NCBI RefSeq assembly: GCF_036346595.1
Contig: NZ_CP107834.1
Location: 6,014,001 to 6,078,000, forward strand
DNA from: Streptomyces sp. NBC_00525
GTDB lineage: Bacteria > Actinomycetota > Actinomycetes > Streptomycetales > Streptomycetaceae
Direction of reading: 5' to 3'
DNA length: 64,000 nt
In this document: positions 53,266-62,776 of the stretch, piece after piece
How positions within the stretch are numbered: the stretch's first letter is position 1
Layout of the letters: every line of letters begins with the position of its first letter
The notes under the pieces: generated by a model
Seen by the model: only the letters and a program-made list of their open reading frames with translations
What the model was told of the DNA's origin: nothing
The model's database searches: none
Position numbers and translations under genes: made by a program

Positions 53266-54072
53266 TCAGAGCACCAGCGACCGCAGATACGCGCCGGTCT
53301 CCGGATCGGCCGGCAGCAGCGTCTCGACGGCCAGCTCCGCCACCGTCACATCCATCGGCGTGTTGAACGTGGCGATCGACGCGACGAACGACAGCACCCG
53401 CCCGTCGTGCTCGATGACCAGCGGCAACGCGAACGGCACCGACGGGGCGGACGGCCGCCCGTCCGCCCCGTCCGCGCCCGGCGGCAGCGGATAGCCCGCC
53501 ACCTCCTCGTACAGCTCGCGCAGCTCCGCCGACCGCACCAGCGCGATCTGGCGCTCCATCTGCGCCAGCAGGTCCGCCCGCCACGCGCGCAGATTCCGGA
53601 TGCGCGGGGCCAGCCCCTCCGGGTGCAGGGTGAGGCGCATGGCGTTCAGCGGCGGCGCCAGCAGATGATCCGGTACGCCGTCGAGCAGCCGGGTCATCCC
53701 CTGATTGGCGGCCACCACCGTGTACGTGCCGTCCACCACGAACGCCGGATACGGGTCGTAGCCCCCCAGCAGCCGGTCCAGGCCGTCCCGCAGCGCCCCC
53801 ATCGCCGGGTCGTCGAGCGCGGTCTCCGTGTAGTGCGGGGCGTAACCCGCCATCACCAGCAGGGCGTTGCGCTCCCTGACCGGCACCTCCAGATGCTCGG
53901 CCAGCCGCAGCACCATCTCCTCGCTGGGGCGGGCGCGCCCAGTCTCGATGAACGAGATGTGCCGGGCGGAGGAGCCGGCCCGCAGCGACAGCTCCAGCTG
54001 GCTCATCCGCCGCCGTTCCCGCCAGCTGCGCAGCAGCGGCCCTACCCCCGTGTCGAGCGCGACAGTCGTCAT
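53266..54072 (-). CDS. XRE-family regulator with MmyB-like ligand domain
   Basis: 268 aa. The N-terminal Cro/C1 HTH (about 12-65; MSQLELSLRAGSSARHISFIETG) is followed by an MmyB-like PAS-fold domain (AFVVDGTYTVVAANQGMTRL) thought to bind a fatty acid or similar ligand. These regulators commonly control a divergent oxidoreductase or small-molecule gene; here the divergent neighbour, 53 bp away, is a pterin dehydratase. The start at 54072 is consistent with family length. Confidence 0.87.
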   Translation of the reverse strand: MTTVALDTGVGPLLRSWRERRRMSQLELSLRAGSSARHISFIETGRARPSEEMVLRLAEHLEVPVRERNALLVMAGYAPHYTETALDDPAMGALRDGLDRLLGGYDPYPAFVVDGTYTVVAANQGMTRLLDGVPDHLLAPPLNAMRLTLHPEGLAPRIRNLRAWRADLLAQMERQIALVRSAELRELYEEVAGYPLPPGADGADGRPSAPSVPFALPLVIEHDGRVLSFVASIATFNTPMDVTVAELAVETLLPADPETGAYLRSLVL

Positions 54073-54125
54073 ACCCAGACCGTAACGTCACCGGCATCGA
54101 CCACCACCAGTGAGGGAGCCGCCCC

Positions 54126-54431
54126 ATGCCCGCCGCACCGCTGTCGCCGCACGAGATCGAGGACGGGCTGCGCGACCTGCCCGGCTGGACCCCGGACGGC
54201 GACCGGATCACCTGCTCCTACCGGCTGCCCTCGCATGTCGCCGCCGCCGCGTTCACCGTCCACATCGCCGCCATCCAGGACGAGCTGAACCACCACAGCG
54301 ACCTGACCCTCGGCTACAACACCGTCACCCTGGCCGTGAACTCGCACGACGCGGGCGGCAAGGTCACCGGCAAGGACCTCGCCCTGGCCGCCCGCATCTC
54401 GGCGGTCGCCCCCGGCCACGGGGCCCGCTAG
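54126..54431 (+). CDS. 4a-hydroxytetrahydrobiopterin dehydratase (PCD/DCoH-like)
   Basis: 101 aa, full length for the family. The catalytic His pair is in DELNHHSDLTLGYN, matching the pterin-4a-carbinolamine dehydratase signature. It regenerates quinonoid dihydropterin after aromatic amino acid hydroxylase turnover; no hydroxylase gene is nearby, so a moonlighting or pterin-salvage role is possible. The ATG at 54126 has GAGGGAG upstream. Confidence 0.88.
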   Translation: MPAAPLSPHEIEDGLRDLPGWTPDGDRITCSYRLPSHVAAAAFTVHIAAIQDELNHHSDLTLGYNTVTLAVNSHDAGGKVTGKDLALAARISAVAPGHGAR

Positions 54432-54466
54432 GGGATTTGTCGGACACCCCACCCCCTGGCCGCCGC

Positions 54467-55432
54467 TCAGACCACGGCGCCGAAACCCGGGTGCGCGGCG
54501 AGCCAGCGCGTGTAGCTCTCGCTGCGCCCCACCGCCTCGGTGTACGCCGCCCGCGTGTACCCGCTCACCGCCCCGGCCGCCGCCGACGCGGCGGCCGAGC
54601 GCGGGTGCCAGCCCAGCAGATGGCGCCAGCTGAGCGGCGCCCCGGCGACCGGCCGGGTGACCACCCCCGGGGTCGGCGGGAACGTCGCCCGGCACAGCCC
54701 GACCGCCCGCCCCACCTGCACCAGATGCACGACCGATGTGGTGTCCGTCTCGTACACCGAGGCCGGGCTGAACCCGGCGCGGGCACAGGCCGCCACGAAG
54801 CAGTCCGCGAAACAGCCGTCCCCCGGCACGTCCGCCCAGCACTCCTCCGCCAGCTCGGACAGCTCCAGCTCGTCCAGGCCCGCCAGCCGGTGGGTCTCCG
54901 GCAGCATCACGAACACCGGATCGACCCCGACGACCTGCCACTCCAGCCGCCCCGCGTCCGGCGGCGCGCTCTCGCCACAGGTCCCGATCAGCGCGAAGTC
55001 CAGCCGCCCGTCCACCAGTTGCGAGGCGATCTCCGCCACCGACCAGGAGGTGTACGTGGACACCGGCGCGGCCGGGTGCGCGGTCGCCAGCCGGTCCACC
55101 AGCCCGCCCAGCAGCGGGCCGTGCGTGCCGCCGAGCCGGAACCGCTCCATGGCGCCCGTGGCGTTGGCGAACCTGACCGCCTCCTCCTGGAGCTCGCTCA
55201 CGGCCGGCAGCACCACCCGGGCGCGCTCCAGGACCAGTTCGCCCAGCGGGGTCGCCCGCGCGCCCGTGTGGTCCCGGTCGAACAGCGGGCCGCCGAGCGC
55301 CTTCTCGATCCGTCGCAGTTGTGCGCTGAGCGCGGGCTGCGCAAGACCCAGCGCGGCGGCGGCCTTGGTCAGGCTGCCGGTTTCGGCGATGGCACGTACG
55401 GTTCGCAGATGCCGCAACTCCAGGTCCATCAC
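54467..55432 (-). CDS. LysR-family regulator
   Basis: 321 aa. HTH at about 4-62 (LELRHLRTVRAIAETGSLTKAAAALGLAQPALS would be its core), then a substrate-binding domain. It starts at MMDLE (55432) or at the following Met (55429). There is no divergent target: the next gene upstream, the NmrA-like reductase, lies on the same strand 224 bp away, so the regulon is unknown. No clear T-N11-A dyad was found immediately upstream. Confidence 0.85.
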   Translation of the reverse strand: MMDLELRHLRTVRAIAETGSLTKAAAALGLAQPALSAQLRRIEKALGGPLFDRDHTGARATPLGELVLERARVVLPAVSELQEEAVRFANATGAMERFRLGGTHGPLLGGLVDRLATAHPAAPVSTYTSWSVAEIASQLVDGRLDFALIGTCGESAPPDAGRLEWQVVGVDPVFVMLPETHRLAGLDELELSELAEECWADVPGDGCFADCFVAACARAGFSPASVYETDTTSVVHLVQVGRAVGLCRATFPPTPGVVTRPVAGAPLSWRHLLGWHPRSAAASAAAGAVSGYTRAAYTEAVGRSESYTRWLAAHPGFGAVV

Positions 55433-55614
55433 CGCACGTTATGACCCCGGTGGCCCCACGGCAATACGTCGTTGGTTTAGACCTCTTCTTCGGCCACCTG
55501 GACGCGCGTCGATGGCCGGTAGTCGCCCCCCGGCAGCCGGATCACGCCGATGTGTCCGCCAACTGCGAAGCTCCGCACGGGAGTCGACACGGGCAGATGG
55601 CTGAAAGCGGGCGA

Positions 55615-55652
55615 CGGGCCGCCGGATCGGCCGGGAGCCGTCCGGCGGCCCG
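55615..55652 (-). terminator. Hairpin terminator after the NmrA-like gene
   Basis: A 12-bp stem (55615-55626 with 55641-55652) with a 14-nt loop that can itself pair partly. It lies 4 nt after the stop codon on the minus strand. Confidence 0.65.
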
Positions 55653-55656
55653 GAGC

Positions 55657-56529
55657 TCAGCCGCGCACCGTCCAGAAGCCCTCGCGGGCCGCCTCCGCCG
55701 CGTAGCGCGCGAACGACTTCGGGCCACGGCCCAGCGCCCGCTCCACCCCGTCCGTCACCGCCGTGTTGCGCCCGTCCAGCAGCGACGTGAACAGCCCGGC
55801 CAGAAACGCCGCCTCCGGCCCCGGCACGCCGAACCCCACCAGCATCCCCTCGTACTCCGCGCCCGTCACGGGCACATAGCGGACCTCCCGGCCCGTCGCG
55901 GCGGCGAGCTCGGCGGCCACCTCCGCGAACGTCAGCGCGCGCGGCCCGGTCAGCTCCACGACCGAGCCCGCCACCCCCTCCCCGCACAGCGCGGCCACCA
56001 CCACATCGGCCAGGTCGTCCGCGTCCACGAACGGCTCGGCGGTGTCGCCCGCCGGGAACACCAGCTCCCCGCCCAGCACCCCGTCCAGCAGGGCGCCCTC
56101 GCTGAAGTTCTGGGTGAAGAACGCCGAGCGCACCACCGTCAGCACGGCGTCCCCGGCCGCCGCGCGCAGCGCCTCCTCCGCCTCCGCCGCCACCGGCTCC
56201 CCGCGCCCCGACAGCAGCACCAGCCGGCGCACCCCGCACCGCCGGGCCGCCTCCCCGAACGACGTCATGGCAGCGGGCGCCTCCGGCGCCCCCAGATCGG
56301 GCACATAGGCGACATAGGCCGCCTCCACACCGCTCAGCGCCGCCTCCCAGCCCGACGCGTCGGACCAGTCGAAGGGGATCTCGCCCCGGCGCGAACCGAC
56401 CCGCACCGGCACACCCCGCGCGGACAGCCGCTCCACCACCCGGCGCCCCGTCCTGCCCGTCCCGCTCGTCACCAGCACCCGGCCCGGTCCGGCGGATTCC
56501 TCTGTCGCGTAGCGCGTCTCTTCCGTCAT
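55657..56529 (-). CDS. NmrA-like NAD(P)-binding protein (SDR family)
   Basis: 290 aa. The Rossmann motif, VLVTSGTGRTGRRVV, is near 18-32; here Ser replaces the usual first Gly. RLVLLSGRGE and a C-terminal substrate region follow. Family members act as NAD(P)H sensors or quinone/ketone reductases; the active-site Tyr-x-x-x-Lys of classical SDRs is not evident. It is divergent from an AraC gene, a recurring Streptomyces arrangement in which AraC controls the reductase. ATG 56529. Confidence 0.83.
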   Translation of the reverse strand: MTEETRYATEESAGPGRVLVTSGTGRTGRRVVERLSARGVPVRVGSRRGEIPFDWSDASGWEAALSGVEAAYVAYVPDLGAPEAPAAMTSFGEAARRCGVRRLVLLSGRGEPVAAEAEEALRAAAGDAVLTVVRSAFFTQNFSEGALLDGVLGGELVFPAGDTAEPFVDADDLADVVVAALCGEGVAGSVVELTGPRALTFAEVAAELAAATGREVRYVPVTGAEYEGMLVGFGVPGPEAAFLAGLFTSLLDGRNTAVTDGVERALGRGPKSFARYAAEAAREGFWTVRG

Positions 56530-56610
56530 GACCCCAGGCTCCCCGGAACCGCCCGCCCGCCCCATCCCCGAGGCTCTCGGCTCCCTACGCCTGCGTCTAC
56601 GCTGCTGCTC

Positions 56611-57606
56611 ATGGACGCACTGGCCGAACTGCTGGACGGGCCGCGGGCGCGGGGCGCGCTGCTCCTGCGCATGGTGATGGAACCGCCCTGGTCCGTACGG
56701 ATCGAGGACCGCGCCCCGCTCTGCCTGATGGCCGCGACCGGCGGCGAGGCCTGGATCGTGCCCGACGGGGACGCCGAACCCGTCCCGCTGCGCCCCGGCG
56801 ACCTGGCCATTGCGCGCGGCCCCGAGCCGTACACCGTCGCCGGCCACCCGGACACCGACCCGCACGCCCGCATCGGACCCGGCGGCAGCTGCGCCACCCT
56901 GCGCGGCGAGCCGCTGTCCCAGTCCATGGAGCTGGGCGTACGGACCTGGGGCAACGCCCGCGACGGCTCGGCGACCGTCCTCGTCGGCACCTACCTCCTG
57001 GACGGCGAGATCAGCGCCCGCCTGCTGGACGCCCTGCCCCCGCTCCTCGTCCTGCCCGCCGGCGGCCGCACCGGCCCGCTCCTCGCCCTGCTGGGCGACG
57101 AGATCGCGCGGGACGAGCCGGGGCAGAGCCTGATGCTCGACCGGCTCCTCGACCTCCTGCTCGTCGCCGCGCTGCGCACCTGGTTCTCCCGCCCCGGCGC
57201 CGAACCGCCCGCCTGGTACGTGGCCATGGGCGACCCGGTCGTCGGCCTCGCGCTGCGTCTGCTGCGCGACGAGCCCGCACACCCCTGGACCGTCGCCGCG
57301 CTCGCCGCCAGGGCGGGCGTCTCACGGGCCGCCCTCGCCCGCCGGTTCACCGAACTGGTGGGGGAGCCGCCGATGGCCTATCTCACCGGCCGCCGCCTCG
57401 CCGTCGCGGCCGACCTCCTGCGCGAGACCGACGCCACCGTCGAGGCCGTGGCCCGCAAGGTGGGCTACAGCCAGGCCTTCGCGTTCAGCACCGCCTTCAA
57501 ACGCGTACGCGGCGTCAGCCCGCAGGAGTACCGCAAGGGCGGCGGCTTGCCGGAACGGCAAGGAAGTTTGCGCGTGGACCCGGGCGTGGCGACGCTGGAG
57601 CCATGA
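56611..57606 (+). CDS. AraC-family regulator with N-terminal cupin
   Basis: 331 aa. An N-terminal cupin (about 10-185; PWSVRIEDRAPLCLMA, LRPGDLAIARG) precedes a double HTH (about 205-305) that includes WTVAALAARAGVSRAALARRF and YSQAFAFSTAFKRVRGVSP. It probably senses a small molecule and controls the divergent NmrA-like gene. ATG 56611 is chosen because cupin homology starts there; the frame is open much further upstream. TACGCT lies 7 nt before the ATG and could be a -10 for a leaderless transcript. It overlaps the next gene by 4 bp. Confidence 0.86.
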   Translation: MDALAELLDGPRARGALLLRMVMEPPWSVRIEDRAPLCLMAATGGEAWIVPDGDAEPVPLRPGDLAIARGPEPYTVAGHPDTDPHARIGPGGSCATLRGEPLSQSMELGVRTWGNARDGSATVLVGTYLLDGEISARLLDALPPLLVLPAGGRTGPLLALLGDEIARDEPGQSLMLDRLLDLLLVAALRTWFSRPGAEPPAWYVAMGDPVVGLALRLLRDEPAHPWTVAALAARAGVSRAALARRFTELVGEPPMAYLTGRRLAVAADLLRETDATVEAVARKVGYSQAFAFSTAFKRVRGVSPQEYRKGGGLPERQGSLRVDPGVATLEP

Positions 57607-58550
57607 GCAACCACACCGGCCACGGGCACCCCCACGACGACGGCCACCAGGGCCTCCACCACGATCGCCCCGCCCACGGACACCACCACGGCGGCCACGG
57701 CGGCGGCGAACCCGACTGGGACGTCATGGCCCCGCTCCTGGAACGGAACGCCGAACTCAGCGCCGGGCAGTACACCGAGGCGGCCCGCTGGATCGCCGCC
57801 CTGCCCAACGCGCCCGAGGTCCGCCGGGTCCTGGACGTCGGCGCCGGCCCCGGCGTCGTCGCCTGCCTGCTCGCCGAGGTCTTCCCGGACGCCGAGATCG
57901 TCGCCGTCGACGGCACCCCCGCGCTCCTCGAACGCACCCGCGCCCGCGCGCGGCGGCTCGGCCTCGCCGACCGCGTCACCACCCTGCACGCCACCCTCCC
58001 CGGACAACTCCCCGAGCTGGGCGAGGCCGATCTGATCTGGGCGGGCAACACCCTGCACCACATGGGCGACCAGCGCGCCGTGCTCGCCGGATTCGGCTCG
58101 CTGCTGCGCCCCGGCGGCACCGTCGCCCTTGTCGAGGGCGGCCTCCAGCCCCGGCAGCTCCCGCGCGACCTCGGCTTCGGCCGGCCCGGTCTGGAGGCTC
58201 GGATGGAGGCCGCCGAGGCGGAGCTCTTCCAGACGATGCGCGCCGAACTGCCCGACGCCCGGCGCGAGGTGGAGGACTGGGCCGCCCTGTTCGGCGCGGC
58301 GGGCCTCACCCCGCAGGGCACCCGCAGCTTCCTGCTCGACCTGCCCGCCCCGCTCCCCGACCCGGCCCGCGAACAGGTCGTCGCCGACTTCACCCGCCGC
58401 CGCGACGGGCTGCGCGACCACCTCGACGCCGAGGACAACGCCGTCCTCGACCGGCTGCTCGACCCCGAAGACCCGGCCGGGCTGCACCGGCGCCCCGACG
58501 TCTTCCTGCTGCTGGCCCGCACCCTCCACCTGGGCCGGCGCGTCGCCTGA
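57603..58550 (+). CDS. SAM-dependent methyltransferase with His-rich N terminus
   Basis: 315 aa. Residues 1-34 contain 12 histidines mixed with Gly and Asp, a likely metal-binding tail, absent from ordinary members. The methyltransferase core has motif I VLDVGAGPGVVA (about 76-87), AVDGTPALLERT, and WAGNTLHHMGD. The substrate is unknown. ATG 57603 overlaps the AraC stop (ATGA), so the two are co-expressed, and the AraC regulator may respond to the same metabolite. A hairpin follows at 58567-58603. Confidence 0.82.
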   Translation: MSNHTGHGHPHDDGHQGLHHDRPAHGHHHGGHGGGEPDWDVMAPLLERNAELSAGQYTEAARWIAALPNAPEVRRVLDVGAGPGVVACLLAEVFPDAEIVAVDGTPALLERTRARARRLGLADRVTTLHATLPGQLPELGEADLIWAGNTLHHMGDQRAVLAGFGSLLRPGGTVALVEGGLQPRQLPRDLGFGRPGLEARMEAAEAELFQTMRAELPDARREVEDWAALFGAAGLTPQGTRSFLLDLPAPLPDPAREQVVADFTRRRDGLRDHLDAEDNAVLDRLLDPEDPAGLHRRPDVFLLLARTLHLGRRVA

Positions 58551-58566
58551 CCCCGGACACGACGAA

Positions 58567-58603
58567 GCCGCCGCCCCCGCTCGCGAAGGAGCGGGGCGGC
58601 GGC
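58567..58603. terminator. Hairpin between convergent methyltransferase and AKR genes
   Basis: Arms 58567-58582 and 58589-58603 pair with a single bulged C and a 6-nt loop. It lies between the two stop codons. Confidence 0.7.
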
Positions 58604-58621
58604 CCGGCGGGAGTGCGGCGG

Positions 58622-59458
58622 TCAGGCGCCGAGGTTGAACTCGCCCGGATTCGGGCCGAGCCGCTTCCCCTCGTCCAGCGCCGCGAACGCGGCCAGGTCG
58701 TCGGCGTCCAGCTCGAAGTCGAACACGTCGATGTTCTCCGCGATCCGCGACGGCGTCACGGACTTCGGGATCACCACGTTCCCCGTCTGGATGTGCCAGC
58801 GCAGCACCGCCTGGGCGGGCGTACGGCCGTGCTTTCGGGCGACCGCGACGACCGTCGGAACCTCCAGGAGCCCCTTGCCGGAGCCCAGCGGCGACCACGC
58901 CTCCGTCAGGATGCCGTGCTCGGCGTGCAGCGCGCGGGACTCCGCCTGCTGGAGCTGCGGGTGCAGCTCGATCTGGTTGAGCGCCGGCACCACGGAGGTC
59001 TCGCCGAGCAGCCGCTCCAGGTGTTCCGGGAGGAAGTTGGACACACCGATGGCCCTGGCCCGGCCCTCGGCGTGGATCTTCTCGAGCGCGCGGTAGGTGT
59101 CCACGTACGCGTCCTTGGCCGGGACCGGCCAGTGGATCAGATACAGATCGACGTACTCCAGGCCCAGCTTGGCCAGGGAGGCGTCGAAGGCGCGCAGCGT
59201 GGAGTCGTGGCCCTGCTCGGTGTTCCACACCTTGGTGGTCACGAACAGCTCGTCGCGGGGGACGCCGGAGGCGGCGATGGCCCTGCCCGTACCCGTCTCG
59301 TTCTGGTAGATCGCGGCGGTGTCGATGCTGCGGTACCCGGACTCGATGGCGGTGGCGACCGCCTTCGTCGCCTCGTCGTCCGGCACCTGCCAGACACCGA
59401 AACCGAGCTGGGGCATCTCGACGCCGTTGTTGAGAGTGAGGGAGGGTACCTGGCTCAC
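58622..59458 (-). CDS. Aldo/keto reductase, 2,5-diketogluconate-reductase type
   Basis: 278 aa. The catalytic tetrad is visible: Asp and Tyr in SIDTAAIYQNE, Lys in TTKVWN, and His in YLIHWPVP. The cofactor-binding tail IPKSVTPSRIAEN marks it as NADPH-dependent and AKR5-like. The physiological carbonyl substrate is unknown. GTG 59458 is the start (VSQVPSLTL), with AGGA upstream. It is separated from the acyl-CoA ligase by 91 bp on the same strand. Confidence 0.88.
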   Translation of the reverse strand: MSQVPSLTLNNGVEMPQLGFGVWQVPDDEATKAVATAIESGYRSIDTAAIYQNETGTGRAIAASGVPRDELFVTTKVWNTEQGHDSTLRAFDASLAKLGLEYVDLYLIHWPVPAKDAYVDTYRALEKIHAEGRARAIGVSNFLPEHLERLLGETSVVPALNQIELHPQLQQAESRALHAEHGILTEAWSPLGSGKGLLEVPTVVAVARKHGRTPAQAVLRWHIQTGNVVIPKSVTPSRIAENIDVFDFELDADDLAAFAALDEGKRLGPNPGEFNLGA

Positions 59459-59549
59459 GAGCGGACGATCCTAACGTTGAGGGGTGGGTCTCCCGCGTAC
59501 AACGATCAAGGGCGCCCGCGCATTCCCGGCACCGGACCCTTTCGTCCGC

Positions 59550-61373
59550 TCAGCGGTACAGCGCGTCCACCTCGGCCTCGTACGCCGCCTCGATGGCCCT
59601 GCGCTTCAGCTTCAGCGACGGCGTCAGCAGCCCGTGCTCCTCGCTGAACCGGTGGGCCAGGATGCGGAACGTACGGATGGACTCCGCCTGCGAGACCGCG
59701 GTGTTCGCCGCCACCACCGCCCGGCGCACCTCCATCTCCAGATCCGGGTCGCGCACCAGCTCGCCCGGCGTCAGCGCGGTGCGCCCCCGCATCGTGAGCC
59801 AGTGCTCCACGGCGTCCTGGTCGAGGGTGACCAGCGCCGCGACGAACGGCCGGTCGTTGCCGACCACGATGCACTGTGCCACCAGCGGATGCGCCCGCAC
59901 CCGCTCCTCCAGCGCGGCCGGCGAGACGCTCTTGCCGCCGGACGTCACCAGGATCTCCTTCTTCCGCCCGGTGATCGTCAGATAGCCGTCCTCGTCCAGC
60001 GAGCCCAGGTCGCCGGTGGCCAGCCAGCCGTCGTTGAGCACCGCGGCGGTGGCCTCCGGGTTGCCCAGGTAGCCGCCGAAGACGTGGTCCCCGTACACCC
60101 ACACCTCGCCGTCGTCCGCGATGTGCACCGTGGTGCCGGGGATCGGCTGCCCGACCGTGCCGTACCGGGTGCGCTCCGGCGGGTTCGCGGTGGCCGCCGC
60201 CGTCGTCTCGGTCAGCCCGTACCCCTCGTACACCGTCACCCCGGCGCCCGCGAAGAACAGCCCGAGCCGGCGCTCCATGCCCGAGCCGCCCGACATGGCG
60301 TGCCGGATGCGGCCGCCCATCGCCTCACGGACCTTCCGGTACACCACCTTGTCGAAGAACTGGTGCTGCACCCGCAGCCCGGCCGCCGGGCCGGGCCCGG
60401 TGCCGAAGGCCCGCGCCTCCATCGCCTCCGCGTACTTCACCGCGACGTCGACCGCCTTGTCGAACGGCCCCGCCCTGCCCTCCGCCTCGGCCCTGCGCCG
60501 GGCCGTGTCGAAGACCTTCTCGAAGATGTACGGCACCGCCAGGACGAACGTGGGACGGAACGAGACCAGGTCCGGCATCAGCGCCTTCGCCGCCAGCTCC
60601 GGCTGGTGGCCCAGCTTCACCCGGCCCCGGATCGCGGCGACCTCGACCATCCGCCCGAAGACGTGCGCCAGCGGCAGGAACAGCAGCGTCGACGCCTCGT
60701 CACCCGGCCGGGAGTGGAACACCGACTGCCAGCGCGCGGCCATGGTGTCCGTCTCGAACATGAGGTTGGCGTGCGTGAGGACACAGCCCTTGGGCCGGCC
60801 CGTGGTGCCGGAGGTGTAGACGACCGTCGCCACCGACTCCGGGGTCACCGCCCGCCGGTGCCGGTGCACCACCTCGTCCCCGACGCCCGCGCCCGCCTCC
60901 ACCAGCTCCGCCACCGCGCCCGCGTCCAGCTGCCACAGCCGCTTCAGCCCCGGCAGCCGGTCGATGACCGAGGCCACCGTCATCGCGTGGTCCTCGTGCT
61001 CCACCATCACCGCCGACACCTCGGCGTCGTGCAGCATCCACAGCACCTGCTCCGCCGAGGACGTCGGATAGACCGGGACCGACTGCGCGCCGACCGCCCA
61101 CAGGGCGAAGTCGAACAGGGTCCACTCGTAGCGGGTGCGCGACATCAGGGCGACCCGGTCGCCGAACCGCACCCCGTGCGCGATGAGCCCCCTGGCCAGC
61201 GCCAGCACCTCGTCGCGGAACGCCACCGATGTGACGTCCTGCCAGCGCCCGTCCGCATCTTTTCGGCCGAGCGCGACCCGGTGCGGCTGCGTCTCGGCAT
61301 GATCGAACACCACGTCGGCGAGGCCACCCACGAGGGGCGCGGCCGCCATGGCTGGGACAGTGAACTCGCGCAA
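59550..61373 (-). CDS. Long-chain fatty-acid-CoA ligase (AMP-forming)
   Basis: 607 aa, FadD15-like. The AMP-binding P-loop YTSGTTGRPKG, GYGLTE, the hinge region LATGDLG and the C-terminal lysine segment ITGRKKEILVTSGGK are all present. It activates fatty acids to acyl-CoA through an acyl-AMP intermediate. The start is TTG 61373: GAGGAG lies 7 nt upstream and the resulting N terminus (MREFTVPAM) matches the usual start of this actinobacterial family, whereas the upstream ATG at 61472 would add an unrelated leader. Confidence 0.9.
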   Translation of the reverse strand: MREFTVPAMAAAPLVGGLADVVFDHAETQPHRVALGRKDADGRWQDVTSVAFRDEVLALARGLIAHGVRFGDRVALMSRTRYEWTLFDFALWAVGAQSVPVYPTSSAEQVLWMLHDAEVSAVMVEHEDHAMTVASVIDRLPGLKRLWQLDAGAVAELVEAGAGVGDEVVHRHRRAVTPESVATVVYTSGTTGRPKGCVLTHANLMFETDTMAARWQSVFHSRPGDEASTLLFLPLAHVFGRMVEVAAIRGRVKLGHQPELAAKALMPDLVSFRPTFVLAVPYIFEKVFDTARRRAEAEGRAGPFDKAVDVAVKYAEAMEARAFGTGPGPAAGLRVQHQFFDKVVYRKVREAMGGRIRHAMSGGSGMERRLGLFFAGAGVTVYEGYGLTETTAAATANPPERTRYGTVGQPIPGTTVHIADDGEVWVYGDHVFGGYLGNPEATAAVLNDGWLATGDLGSLDEDGYLTITGRKKEILVTSGGKSVSPAALEERVRAHPLVAQCIVVGNDRPFVAALVTLDQDAVEHWLTMRGRTALTPGELVRDPDLEMEVRRAVVAANTAVSQAESIRTFRILAHRFSEEHGLLTPSLKLKRRAIEAAYEAEVDALYR

Positions 61374-61551
61374 TGACCTGCTCCTCGGGGCTTTGCACAG
61401 CGCCGCGACGCTACCCCACCCGGCGCCTTCGCGGGAGGGTCCGGAGCGTTCCGTACCGCTGGGGATACGCACTGGTCAGGGACCGAAATCCGGCCAGATG
61501 GGCAAGGCTCGGGCGCGCTTGGGACCGCCGGGTAAGCGGTTCGCGCCGGAA

Positions 61552-61639
61552 TCTCCACCGAATCCGTACGGTGCGGCCACCGCCGTGTACGGATTCGGCC
61601 ACCGCTCCGCACGGGTGCGACCACCGCCGTTTCCGGTGG
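61552..61639. repeat. Four-copy 22-bp tandem repeat
   Basis: Units at 61552, 61574, 61596 and 61618 each carry CCACCG at the same internal position, exactly 22 bp apart, and end in a less conserved (T/C)(A/C)CGG stretch. Units 2 to 4 begin CG(G/A)CCACCGC. The array stops exactly at the fdhD stop codon (61640). The last unit plus two bases can fold as an 8-bp hairpin (61619-61626 with 61634-61641), possibly the fdhD terminator. Confidence 0.7.
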
Positions 61640-62488
61640 TCAGGGGGTGGCGCCGGCGGACTCCAGCGCGATGCGGTGCTCGCCCGCGTACACGTTCATC
61701 GAGGGCCCCCGCAGGAAGCCGACCAGGGTCAGCCCCGTCTCCGCGGCCAGGTCCACGGCCAGCGACGAGGGCGCCGAGACGGCCGCCAGCACGGGGATGC
61801 CGGCCATCACCGCCTTCTGCGCCAGCTCGAACGAGGCCCGGCCCGACACCAGCAGGATCGAGCGGGACAGCGGCAGCCGGCCGTCCGTCAGCGCCCGCCC
61901 CACCAGCTTGTCCACCGCGTTGTGCCGCCCCACGTCCTCCCGGACGTCCACCAGCTCGCCCGTCTCGGAGAACAGCGCCGCCGCGTGCAGCCCGCCGGTC
62001 CGGTCGAAGACCCGCTGGGCGGCCCGCAGCCGGTCCGGGAGCACGGCCAGCAGCTCGGGCGCGATCCGCAGCGGGGGAGTGTCGGCGACCGGATGCCGGG
62101 TCGTGGTGCGGACGGCGTCCAGGCTCGCCTTGCCGCACAGCCCGCAGGACGAGGTGGTGTAGACGTTGCGCTCCAGCGTGATGTCGGGGACCTCGACGCC
62201 CGGCGCCAGGGCGACGTCCACCACGTTGTACGTGTTGACCCCCTCGGCGGTCGCGCCGGCGCAGTACACGATCGACCGCACGTCGGCCTGCCCGCCGATC
62301 ACCCCCTCGCTGACCAGGAACCCCGCCGCCAGCGCGAAGTCGTCGCCCGGTGTGCGCATGGTGATGGCGAGCGGTCTGCCGTCGAGCCGGATCTCCAGGG
62401 GCTCCTCGGCGACGAGGGTGTCGGGCCGGGTGGAGACGGCCCCGTCCCGGATGCGGATGGTGCGGCGGCGCTCGGTGACCCGTCCCAT
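61640..62488 (-). CDS. fdhD: Formate dehydrogenase accessory sulfurtransferase FdhD
   Basis: 282 aa. The sulfur-transfer cysteines Cys115 and Cys118 (SSCGLCGK) are intact, with the N-terminal [10 protein letters not shown] and [15 protein letters not shown] motifs. It passes sulfur from IscS to the molybdenum-bisPGD cofactor of formate dehydrogenase, or in actinobacteria of related molybdoenzymes. No formate dehydrogenase gene is in this window. ATG 62488 is the family start; a longer open frame to 62707 shows no homology. The 288-bp region to the KAS III gene contains their divergent promoters; I could not assign the boxes. Confidence 0.9.
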   Translation of the reverse strand: MGRVTERRRTIRIRDGAVSTRPDTLVAEEPLEIRLDGRPLAITMRTPGDDFALAAGFLVSEGVIGGQADVRSIVYCAGATAEGVNTYNVVDVALAPGVEVPDITLERNVYTTSSCGLCGKASLDAVRTTTRHPVADTPPLRIAPELLAVLPDRLRAAQRVFDRTGGLHAAALFSETGELVDVREDVGRHNAVDKLVGRALTDGRLPLSRSILLVSGRASFELAQKAVMAGIPVLAAVSAPSSLAVDLAAETGLTLVGFLRGPSMNVYAGEHRIALESAGATP

Positions 62489-62776
62489 GACCGTTGAACC
62501 CGATTTCTGTGCGTACGAGGGCCCGAGCGGCGCCGGGCGGCGGCTGCCGGGAGCCACCGGACCCACCTGCGGCGGAGGGGCCCCGACTGTCATATTGTCC
62601 TGCACCCGGAACGCGCCGCCGCAACCGGACGGCCGGGTCCGAAGCCGTCCCCGGCCCTTGCCAAGCGCAGCCCCTCCAAGGCGGAGCCGGTAATCCTGTG
62701 GGATCACCTGCCCCCGTACCGGTCGGTAGCGACCAAGACTGGATGGTTCCAGACAGATGGAGCGAGGGGAACCTGC

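Noticed and set aside
61552..61639. Short repeats considered as a CRISPR array
   Set aside because: The units are adjacent, with no unique spacers and no cas genes nearby; it is a tandem repeat.
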